DNA of 64,000 nucleotides, taken from Obelidium mucronatum. Taxonomy: Eukaryota; Chytridiomycota; Chytridiomycetes; Chytridiales; Chytriomycetaceae. Made by a program: the position numbers and the translations under genes. A model generated the notes under the pieces. The model worked only from the letters and a program-made list of their open reading frames with translations, was not told the DNA's origin and did no database searches. Location of the stretch: the NCBI GenBank assembly GCA_025765595.1, contig JAIVFH010000042.1:186001-250000 (forward strand), in the 5' to 3' direction. This document shows, one piece after another, positions 1-9,906 of the stretch; the first letter of the stretch is position 1; each line of letters starts with the position of its first letter.

Positions 1-2362
1 AAGAGTCCAGTAAGTGAAGACCACGCAAAGTTATCCTTTTGGCCTTGCCAGCTTGGCGGAACTATTATCATGTGGGGCAGAGTTACGTCAGCATGATTGA
101 ATGAATCCGACAAAAATAAAATAAATAATTAAAAAAAAAAGAAAAAAAAGAGCATAACAAAAAAATAAATAAGAAATGGAAAGAAAAAATAAAAAACATT
201 AAATAAATGAATAAAAACAAGAGGACAACAGAATTGCACTGTACCTGCGCCAGTCAAGTTATTGTTTTGCAAATTCAAGTAGCTTAGCGATCCCAACACA
301 GACCAAGAGCTTGGAATGGATCCGTTGAAAGTATTGTTGCTCAGATCCCTGAAAGCACAATATACCGTCAACAAGGTCAATTCATGAATTAAAAAATGGA
401 AGCTTACAAATATGTCAAGCGATTCAACAACGAAAGATCCGCGGGCAACGCTCCAGTGAGATTTTTGGCGGGCAGTATGCTTTGGCGGGGAATCAGCGAA
501 TCATATCCATCACCAAAAAAACAAAAAAGCAAGTTCTTACATGGCGATACAGTTTCCATCTGCATTCAGTTTAATCAACCCACTGCTGTTTCCAGCTGCG
601 CAGTTTGTAGCCAGTGTACCCAGTCTGGACGAAAGAGCTGGGAATGAAGCCAGCAAAAGGCGGCAGTCGGTGTTGGCATCCACCAAACTGAAATAAAAAT
701 GGAAATAAAATATTAATAATAAAAATAATAAACGAAGATGGGTTATTTCGGATCTTAAAAGAGAGAGTAAACAAGCGCGATCAATCTTACATTTTGGACT
801 GACTAGTGTAATTAATTGTTCCAGTTCCATCCAAATCAAACAACTGCCAAAGATCATCGTTACGGAAAACAACACTGAAGCTGGTGACAGGACTTCCAAT
901 AACAACTGCAGCCGACCACACGTAATTGTCACGTGTCATATACTGGACAACTTTGGAAGTAGTGGTCATGAACAAGTAAAGCCTGGTGTAGGCAGTATTG
1001 TAGATGGGTTGCATAGTAAGAATATTCGTGGCCAGCTGCTCACACGCCGTGCCGTAGTGCAGCGTATTCGAAGATGAAATGGTAAATGGAATGACAGTTC
1101 CATTGGCATCCTTGATGACCTTGACTTGCCATAAATCCACGCGGGCATTGGCAGTTGTCCAGCCGCTGTACAGCGTAATACTAGTAGACACCGAATATCT
1201 CAAACCAGTTGTTCCAACACTCCATACTTCAATCGGACCATTACCACTTATTGCAGCCGAGACTTGGCGGATGGTTCCTGTGAGCTCGGTGTTGCTGACT
1301 GGGACAAAATCACTCCACACATTCCCGTTTGGAACCATATTACGCAACCAAAAAATATTTTGATTACCAACAACTGCATAGACCAAAGTATTTCCAGACG
1401 GGCCGGGGATTATGCATAGTGTAGACGATTGTACCAAAGCGCTCTTGAACCCACCAAGTGGAATATCGGCAGTGAAAGAGAGACCATTGCTCGTGGCAGA
1501 CTGAGAATAGTGATATACTGTACCATAGTTTGGTGCTGTTCTGTTGTACAGAGTGAAGACTTCAATTCTACCAGTAGACGACTGGCCAAGTGCGATTTGA
1601 GTGAGGTTCTGTTGGAGGCCGAAGGAGTAGGAACCATTTGTAGTCCATGAATAGTTGTTTGCAGTGAGTTGATACATTGTATCAACTCCGCTGGATGTGT
1701 AGGAAAAGACTTGGAGACGACCATCAGCATTGGTGGCAGCAACAACGTTGCTGTAAGATCCTGTGAGAGAGCCCCAGACAAAGCTACTTGGAGCTGTCCA
1801 GTTCAGTGGAGCTTTTATTTCATGGAAAATTGTTTAGTTCATTTTTTGTTTTTTGTTTTTTTGGGACACGGAATTGTCAATTTTGTGTGAGGCATGGGGG
1901 AAAAAAAGCCAAACCTGAACCAGTCAGATTATTTCCTTTTAGATTCAAGTAACTAAATGTTTTGAAGCTTGTCCACGATGGTGGAATGGATCCAGTGTAC
2001 GTGTTATTACTCAGATCGCTGTAGAAAGGGGAGACAGTCAAGGCGATGCAGCAGCAGTACAGAAAAAAAAGTCGCCATACAGATACGTCAAACACGTAAG
2101 ATTGGACAAGTTTGGAAGTGTACCATTAAGTCTCTTTTGTGGCAAGTTGCTGAGAAGAGCGAGTGATTTGATCGTATAATAAAAGTCTTAACACGTATAT
2201 ATATCCAAACAAGATAATGTAATTTACATGGCTACAACATTGCCAACAGCATCAAGTTTATGAAAGCTGTCGCTATTCAATGTGCAGCTAGTTGTGTTGG
2301 GATACACGCTTGGGAAAGCGGTGAGGAGCACTTGGCAGTGTGCAGTTGCGATTGTTGCCATT
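1..2362 (-). CDS. LRR / beta-propeller (PLL-like lectin) repeat protein, partial
   Basis: Multi-exon gene that runs off the left edge; the first visible ATG is at 2362. Domain order from the N terminus: a Cys-containing LRR cap (CQVLL.AFP...C), short plant-style LRRs with the LSNN.YTGSIP consensus (exons near 2095-2160 and 1920-2030), then a ~340-residue domain of WT/NADGR..VF repeats (about 787-1812) like PLL/DUF346 five- to seven-bladed lectin propellers. The whole unit then starts again: a second cap (537-690), a second LRR block (LSNNTFNGSIP, 244-351), and the start of a second propeller (FAW.SLTG) at 1-60. Phase-compatible GT..AG introns of ~50-160 bp join most exons; the junction after the first cap exon could not be resolved. 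No clear signal peptide is visible at 2362, so an upstream first exon may be missing. Probably an extracellular adhesion or glycan-binding protein; this is inferred from domain types only. Confidence 0.7.
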
Positions 2363-2711
2363 TTTTGACAATTCTTAGATGAAGAAGAAAAAACCGACAA
2401 TTGTCCGTATGTACCTCACTTAATAAAAAAAAACACCAAGTTACATGTCTGTTCGTCACTTATTTTTTTTAGCCATCAATCATCACATTCATTAAACTTC
2501 ACTTTGATTGAAAAGGAATACAACTTGAACGTTTTTGACAGAGAGCGATAGGCAAAACGAACAGCTGTGGTGGTAGTGATGTTTAAACGAAGGAATACAT
2601 GACCAAAGTTCTGTCTTTGATGGTAGGATTCCGCCTTCGGCGATGGATGAGTGTGGTGGTAGGCAAAAAAATAAATAGAGACTCAATAAAGTTGAAAAAT
2701 CTGCGGAGAGA
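2363..2711. other. intergenic gap with one hairpin motif
   Basis: No convincing coding signal. At about 2629-2641 there is a single copy of the CCGCC-TTC-GGCG hairpin motif that forms a tandem array at 50.1-50.7 kb and also occurs once in an ATG5 intron. The gap lies between two divergently transcribed genes and probably holds both promoters. Confidence 0.4.
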
Positions 2712-5270
2712 ATGGAGACTGCAGGCGGCAGTGTACCATCTCTCTCTGAAAACAAAGACAACAGCGTGTTGCAGAGCGAAATAGCGAATCTAAAGAAAAA
2801 ACTATGCGAACTGGAGGCAGGACACAAGGTAAGCAGAGTGTATTTTTTCTTTTCAGTAAGGAAACACAAAAACCATAACATATTCCCGCCTCTCCCTGTG
2901 ACATGACCCTACGAATAGATTGCGCTGGACAAGGCGCAGCGCGATAGGGCCAACTTGGCGTTGGACCTCGGCAAGAAGAATGTAGCCATCGACCGGATGA
3001 GAATCAAACTCAACCGCTACGAGTTTTCGCTCAAGGAAGCGATACTGTTTCTGGGGAAGCCGATGGACGCGTACGAAGCGTGGCTGAACGCCAAGAGCGG
3101 CGAGAGCAGCAACGGCCTCGTGGTGGCGGCGATCCAGGGGGCCATCGCGGCGTCGAACGGCGCGTACGCGGCGGCGGGGTCGGGGTCGCCGGCGCTGCTG
3201 CCGCGGTCGCGCCACGCGTCGTCCGGGGTTGCCGGTCCGGGGAGTGGGAGTGGGACAACGCCGGGGACAGCGACTGGACTGACGCCGACGAAGGCGCCGG
3301 CGTCGTCGTCGCTCGAGATCCACTCGCTGGAGTGCACGCGGCTGGCGTACAACTACCTCAAGAGCGCGCAGGCGGCCATCGACGCGGCGGCGTCTCCGGA
3401 CGACGCGGTGGCGCCGCTGCTGCCGGACCCGCTGGCGCTGGCGCTGCTGGACATTGCGCCGCTGGACGAGGCGCTGAAGACGCTGGCGGCGGCGCCCAGG
3501 GCGGCGGCGCCGAAGCCAGCGGCGAACCCCAAGACTGCGCCTGCGCCGCCACAGACTGCGCCAGCGCCGCCAGCGCCGCCAGCGCCAACCACCGCCGTTG
3601 CGCGCTCGCGCGCCCTGGCCCTGGCGCGCCTCAACAGCCCCGAGCGGCGCCAGAGCGCCCTGGTCACAAACAGCGCGCTGCTGCGGGCCGCCACGCTGGC
3701 AAGCCCCACCGACGACGGAAGCATCGACGACGGCGACATCAGCTCAAAGCACGCGTTGGCGCTGAAGCCCCTTCAACAGCAACAACTGCAGCAACAGCAA
3801 GAACAACAAGGCGCTCCAGAGAAACGCGCTTGTCTCCATTGCAGGGAATACATGATTCAAATCGACCAATACAACGATACAATGGAAACACTTCGTGGCG
3901 ATATTCGAACCCTTGCAAACCAGTTGGAGGAAGAACGCGCAATGAGAGATCGCAACCAACTGGCCAAAGACATTCTAGATCAAGAACTCGAAGAATTAAC
4001 TTCCCAGCTCTTTGACCAAGCAAACAAGATGGTCATTGATGAAGCGCGAATGCGTGATGAACTCGAGATTTCAAATCGGGATCTGAAGGGTGAACTCAAG
4101 GAACTAATCACGCGTTGCGAAGTTCGCGAAGACGAGTTGAAGGAACTTAATCGGAATTTGCGGGCCCTGGAAGCTGCAAAATTGAGATCTTCTGTCCTTT
4201 CTGTGAATGGAGGAGGATGCAACTCTCAACCTGGATCTGTAGGAAACATTAATCTATTAGGCATTGGCTCAGGCAGTGGCGGTGCTACTAGTCCCTTCTC
4301 TTCAGGTGCATTCCCACGAGTGGGTCAAACCTCCCACCTTTGGTACGCTACAATGTCGATCCAGCAACTCTCACGATCACCACTCTCAATTCCTGTCGAC
4401 GGAATCCTCTTTTCTGAATTCCAAGACCATATTCGCCAAGTAATGAGCGCAATCGCATCTCCAACAAACCCAAACCCTCTACCCCCAACAACCGCCAACG
4501 AAACCCACTTTATGAAAAGATGCATCCTCGAAGACGTGGAACCATGTCTTTTCTCACCGTACCCTGTTTTGGTTCCAGGCAGTGGTGGCGGTGGTTTCCT
4601 CGCAACAAACAAACTCTACAAGAGCGGGACTTGGAATAATACAAATGGTCTTGCTGGGATCAAGAAACGGTTACTGGATTGCTTTTTGAAGGGTCAAGTG
4701 GAAGTTTATTCGATTGTTGATGACTCCTCTACTACTGCTTCGCCCACCACCGCCAATGGATTCCCTCCAACACCAACAACACCAGCAACAGCGACTTCAT
4801 CGTCATCGTCTTCTTTCCCTCAGCATCATCATTCTGCAAGTACAAAAACCAAATGCGCTGCATGTCTGCAATCGAGAGACTGTGAATTCAAGTTCAGAAT
4901 GACTGATAAACTACCACCCGATTCTTTCCCCTTGTGCACGTTTTGTAAAGACCGGGTCGCGGCTGTGCTTGATTTCTATACGTATATGGGACATTTGCGA
5001 CAGGGCTCCATTGGGCCTGGAGGAGGAGGAGGAGGCGGTGGTGGTGGTGGTGGAAAAGGCGGTAGTGCTGCTGTTTCCTTGATTGGGATGCTGAGACATG
5101 CGTGTTGGTTACGGAGGAGGATGGGGGCTGCGAGAGTGGGTAATTGTGCATTGTTTGAGGCTGATTTGCTGATTGCTGCGGATCGAAAGGGGGATGTTGG
5201 AAGTGCGGTTGGTGGTGGTGGTAGTGGTGGGCCTGGGGAATGGGAAAAGCTCGTTCAAATTATCCATTAA
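2712..5270 (+). CDS. Sec2/Rabin8-like Rab guanine nucleotide exchange factor
   Basis: Two exons (2712-2828 and 2919-5270, a 90-bp GT..AG intron), 822 residues. The Sec2 signature is a coiled coil with LEELTSQLFDQANKMV near residue 385, the segment that in Sec2p and Rabin8 binds and opens the exocytic Rab (Sec4/Rab8). The C terminus has a Cys-rich block (CAACLQSRDC...PLCTFCKDRVAAVLDFYTYMGHLRQG), closely like the C-terminal part of Rabin3/Rabin8. Between these are long Ala/Pro-rich, very GC-rich stretches (3100-3720) and Gly/Ser/His-rich linkers, expected to be disordered. An N-terminal FLGKPMDAYEAWL segment after a short coiled coil is not one I can assign. Known role of the family: activating Rab GTPases for polarised secretion and ciliogenesis. 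Start chosen at the first ATG of an exon joined in frame by a consensus intron. Confidence 0.75.
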
Positions 5271-6292
5271 TTTCTTTCCGAAGTTTTTTTATTATTTATA
5301 TTTTGCATTTTTTCTCTCTCTTTCTCTTCCATGTTTTATCTCGTCTATGTTTTAAGTATCCCCCACTATAATAGCAACAAAAGTACTTTTTTTTTTTAAT
5401 CCAACTTGGAGTTTTTCAAAAGGAGTTGTAGGGAGTAACGAACGATTCAAACAGAGTTCTTCGTATCAGCGTGCTTTTTGTTAAATATTTACCTTTTTTT
5501 TGTTGTTGTGTTTTACACTTTATTTTTTAAAATTCAAGTGATCAATTTTCAAACGCTTGCCCTCTCCGAAAAAAATTCGGACGTATTGCCAGGGAAAAAA
5601 CAGCTATCGATCCCTGACTTGATGTTTGTTTCGAAAGTTATGGTGGCAGGATGGTGTTAGCAAGGCGTACAGTGACGAAATGACTGCCAACAACACCGTC
5701 AACCTACAAAAATTATGCACGTCGCCAACATTAAGCACGTCTCCAACATCTATCCGCGAATTTACTATCTCTCTCTGATACACCTGCCGTTCTTCAAAAT
5801 GTGCCAAAGACATTTTTTTTTGAGGGGAATGTGGGAGGGAAATGCCATCATGATGTCAATCGTTGTTATTGGCCGGCCGGCAGTCTGGCAAGGAGTCTCC
5901 GCTTTCACAAGTAAAATAATTGAATCTGCCATCTGAATCTGCCAACTGTGAATCGTCTCCACTTGTTGACTGGTAGAGGTTAAACCCCTTCAAAAAAACT
6001 AGAACTCAAAAAACACACATCCAAGGAACTTGAAAAGCCAGCAAAAGGCTTGTAAGTGATTCTAGTTATTTTTTTTTGATCCATCTTTTACTTGTATCCT
6101 TGATATGGCATCCCTTGATTATTCAATTAATTGGTGTGTTTTTTTAGTTCATATGTGTCGGAATATATATTATTAATATATGAACTGGCATACTAGAGCC
6201 GAGCAAGTGGTGGTTTTGTGTTGGTCAATAACTCCCCCTTCAGCGCGTGCCAGCATAAAAGTGACAATTTTTCAAGAGGAGGAGGAGGAAAA
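5271..6292. other. gene-poor T-rich intergenic region
   Basis: About 1 kb with several T runs and no open frame that looks coding. A pyrimidine-rich stretch with CA repeats begins inside the next gene's first intron at about 6510. The region separates the Sec2-like gene from the coiled-coil gene and presumably holds the latter's promoter. Confidence 0.4.
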
Positions 6293-9200
6293 ATGGGCAA
6301 CTGCTCATTTTGTTTTTCCCTCTTTTTTTTTATACGAGAATTCTCAACCATGTTGCTTATTCTCTCTGCTGTCGTCATCGCTTTCGAGGTATGATCAAAA
6401 CCTGTCTCTCTCTCCGCCTCCCCTTCCTTTACTTGTAGTTAGTCGCGACGTAGTACGCGTATTCCCCAGCTGTAGCGACGCGACGAAGTTGCGGCATCGA
6501 ACCCCCCCTCCCCCTCTCTCACACACATACACACACATGCACACATATATACATACCTCCCCAAATATATACCTTTGGTCGCTATTTATTGCCTGCCATG
6601 GCCGCCGGCTCTCTTTGGTGTGGCAGTCTGCCGCGTAGGTCAATAATTGTCACGAACTCGTGGCTCTTTGTTTGCCCCTCCCCATTCGCGCCACGTCTGC
6701 TAAAGCGCTACTACTTAACTGGTCGCAACTAGCGAGAGACTCTGAGTCGCGTCGCGTCAACTCCCCTTAGTATTATTCGTCCACTTATTTTGTCACCAAC
6801 TCCTCCTCTCTCCCTCTCATCCTCCGTCGCTGTCTCTCTTAAGTTTTATTTTAAGTTCACTATGTCCTCTATCTTTCTTGATGTCTTTCAATTTTGGTTG
6901 ATGCTGCGAAGTGGCTGTCCATGTCATGTCACTCAATCATTCTAACCTCAAACATTTTTTTCCTTTCCAGCTTTTCGTCGCTATTGGCCCCTTCCGCGAG
7001 GTTGGCGTGCCCCGTGCTGTTAACTCAACACTTGTCTGCGTTTGGGGTTCCGGTGCCCCACTCGCCTTAAGCGCTTTTGTCCCTGCTGCATTCGTTGACC
7101 GCCCTGTTGCGGCGGCCATGTCAGTCTGCTTGGAATCTGATGAGATCTTTGGATCGAGTTCGGAGAAGGTGCTTTCTGTAAGCAAAGAGTCGCTTCTTGG
7201 TGGTTCTTTGTTGTTTTTGTCGTTGAACGCGTTCTTGGATGGCGCGTTTGAGGTGGTGGATGTTTGTGTGGGAATTGAGGTGATTTTTTTTTTTCGTTTG
7301 TTTTGTTTACGTTATTATTTTTTTTCAATGTCGGCAGTTTTTTTTTTTTTTTTATCTGACTCTGATGTGATGTTTCATTTCAATTTTTTAAGGCTGCCGC
7401 TCCGATTTCTGCTGTTTTTCCAAAGGTTTTCTGGACTCCCATTTGGGAAGTTGAGGTGAGGAGTCCTCTTTTTTTTTTTTTTTGGAATTGTATATTTACC
7501 AAACAATGGAAATTTAGGCTGTTGTCCCTGTTTTTGCTACTCTCCCAGCGGTTTTTTGGACTTCCATCTGGGAGACTGAGGTAATAATATTTCGAATTCT
7601 CAATTTTCTTCGTTTTTTTTTCCTTCGTTTTTTTTTTCTTCGTTTTTTTTTTCTTCGTTTTTTTCTTCGTTTTTTCTTTTTATTATATTAATTTTTGTAT
7701 CTTTTTATTTTTTTATTTTTTTATTATTTTATTTTTTTATTATTTTATTTTTTTATTATTTTATTTTTTATTATTTTATTGATATTGTGTTTCAACCATC
7801 TAGACTCCATTTCTTTCATCAAACATTCCAGACGATGTACCAAAGTCTGTGGTTTATGCCGACAAGGTATGTGAAAAAACATTGTAGTCTTTCACTCTAA
7901 TAAATTATGCCATGTCCAGGATTATTCCAAGTGGCAAAACCTTGAGATTCTTCTGATCTTTCTTGGAATGTGTTACCTGGTATACAGTCTTCAAGCGGCG
8001 GCTGGAGCGGTTCAGCTTAAGCAGAAGGTCGCAGCTTGGATTCGTGTGGCGGAATCGTCTCAGGCCGCATACATTGTCGAAGCACGTAAACGTGCCGAAC
8101 TTACCACTCAAGCTCTTGGAGCGTCAGTTCTTTGCGGCTTGTTGGAAACACAAGTGGCTAATCTGGTTCAAGAACTGGCTGCCAAGGACCGCCAGCTTGC
8201 TGTATCTGCATCTTACATGCGCGAGCTTAATGCCTGCAGGCTTGCGCTTGAAACTACGGCTGATGCTCAGCATCAAGAATTGGTTTCGGTGAAAGCAAAG
8301 TGGGAGTCCACGACCGTCGAGCTGCGTGGGGCTGTGCAGGCCTTGCGTGACGCGAGAGCGACTCAACTGGCCGAGCGTAAGACTGGCGCCACAAAGGTGG
8401 AAGCTCTCTTGGCTGTGGTGTCACAGCAGGAGACTTCTCAGGTGTCCATGTGCTCGGCGTTCCACCGGGAGTTATTGTTGTCGGAGCAGGCAGTAGCAGC
8501 GGCTGGCGCTGCGAATTTGGTTTACGTTTGCGAAAACGAGGCGAAATTGGGAGAGCTCGCTGCGGTGAAGCAGGAGTTGGCGGCAGTGAGTGCTGCCAAA
8601 GTTCTTGCGGACAAGGAGGGCCAGCAGCAAAAGCAAGAACTGGCTTCGGTGAAAGCAAAGTGGGAGTCCACGACTGTCGAGCTGCGTGGGGCTGTGCAGG
8701 CCTTGCGTGACGCGAGAGCGACTCAACTGGCCGAGCGTAAGACTGGCGCCACAAAGGTGGAAGCTCTCTTGGCTGTGGTGTCACAGCAGGAGACTTCTCA
8801 GGTGTCCATGTGCTCGGCGTTCCACCGGGAGTTATTGTTGTCGGAGCAGGCAGTAGCAGCGGCTGGCGCTGCGAATTTGGTTCACCTTTGCGAAAACGCG
8901 GCGAAATTGGGAGAGCTCGCTGCGGTGAAGCAGGAGTTGGTGGCAGTGAGTGCTGCCAAAGTTCTTGCGGACAAGGCGGGCGAGCAGCAAAAGCTGCAGA
9001 TGCAGGAGATGGCCGCCGCGCAGGATTTGGCGGAGTTTTGGGGTAACACTGCTCTCGCTGCAGTGCGCGAACAGTTGGCCATGGTGAGTGGAAAGTGGGA
9101 ATCCACGGCCACTGCTTTGGATGCCGCTGTGCGGGAACTCAGCCGCTACCGCCGCGCGCGCGTTGCTGATCGCGAGGCCGCTGCCACGAGAACGGCAGCC

Positions 9201-9443
9201 TTGCTTGTGGTCGTCCAGCAACGCTTTGCGATTGGTGACCCAACAAAGGGCAAATACACTCACGCGATGACTGCGGAGGAAAAAGTCAGCTTTAATGCTG
9301 ACAAAAAACGCAATAAAATTGCGAAAGCCACCGCCAAAAAGCAGATGGCGATGGCGCAAACGCAACTTAATGTTGCGGGTCAAAAGATCAGAGCATATGC
9401 TGCTCTTGATGAATATCGCCAGCTGATGAAGGCCGCTGTTTGA
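6293..9443 (+). CDS. membrane-anchored coiled-coil protein with internal tandem repeat; unknown function
   Basis: I do not recognise the family. Exons: first exon ending at 6388 (ATG at 6293 or, in the same frame, 6350, encoding a hydrophobic leader MLLILSAVVIAF), then 6971-7279, 7393-7455, 7518-7580, 7804-7866 and 7920-9443; all junctions are phase 0. The first-exon assignment is the least certain, as it needs a 582-bp intron. Three consecutive exons are exactly 63 bp, and the first two are clearly related (VFWTPIWEVE and VFWTSIWETE). A transmembrane-like segment (LEILLIFLGMCYLVYSL) is followed by ~480 residues of Ala/Glu/Gln-rich coiled coil with a 120-residue unit (KWESTTVELRGAVQAL...) duplicated in tandem. 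The tail is basic. Two pseudogene copies of the 3' end lie at about 13.6-14.4 kb and 34.8-35.5 kb. Confidence 0.6.
7600..7790. repeat. intronic T-rich simple repeats
   Basis: The intron between the third and fourth 63-bp-class exons of the coiled-coil gene holds two adjoining low-complexity tracts: several copies of CTTCGTTTTTTTT, then several of a TTATTATTTTATTTT-type unit. No coding signal. Confidence 0.85.
8276..8995 (+). repeat. 360-bp tandem duplication inside the coiled-coil gene
   Basis: Sequence beginning GGTGAAAGCAAAGTGGGAGTC at 8289 recurs exactly 360 bp downstream with only a few substitutions (for example ACCGTCGAG against ACTGTCGAG). 360 is a multiple of three, so the duplication adds 120 residues in frame. 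The near-identity implies a recent event or homogenisation. Confidence 0.9.
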
Positions 9444-9905
9444 GCTGTCCAATGCTGGGCGTTTTTTTTTATTTTTTAATTTTTTTAATTTTTTTAATTG
9501 GTATGTGTGTGTTCTTCCATTGTTTTCATGTAATAATTAAATACCCAACTCACTTTTAGGAAGAGCAGCTGAGAAACGAACCGTCTAGATCAAAGAAACA
9601 TCTTTGGCAACAAAACAACAAAAATGGGAGGAAATCTATGAACTCCAGAAATTACAAGTCACCATCGCTTGAGCTCATGGCATTACATCAACTAGCGCAT
9701 CTTTCCCAAAACCCAATGAAATCAGCTCCCAGAACACCAACATCTGAATTAATTCAACAAATATCCATGCATACCTGCAACTGGTGAGATTTTGCATTCT
9801 ATAAAATTCCTCTCTTCGTGGCCTCGAATTAACCTCACACCAGTGCTTCAAATCTATGGATCATAAGAACTTTCCGCCTATTTCGCCATTCCTCTATGAA
9901 CGTAT
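9444..9905 (+). other. spacer with a possible decayed exon
   Basis: A T-rich 3' flank of the coiled-coil gene is followed by an open stretch at about 9615-9782 (Ser/Asn/Leu-rich, containing LELMALHQLAHLSQ). It ends at a plausible donor (GGTGAGATTT) with an acceptor (CACACCAG) near 9843. The next frame leads directly into the first satellite unit. It could be the 5' part of a gene now interrupted by the satellite, or chance. Confidence 0.25.
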
Positions 9906-9906
9906 C

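Noticed and set aside
3017..3739. Long minus-strand and alternative-frame open stretches opposite the Sec2-like exon
   Set aside because: They arise from very high GC and Ala/Pro codon bias in the real plus-strand exon; compositions are Arg/Pro/Ala-rich and carry no motif.
6180..6638. 152-codon plus-strand frame with His/Pro/Ser runs
   Set aside because: Low-complexity translation of CT- and CA-rich DNA; most of it lies in the proposed first intron of the coiled-coil gene.
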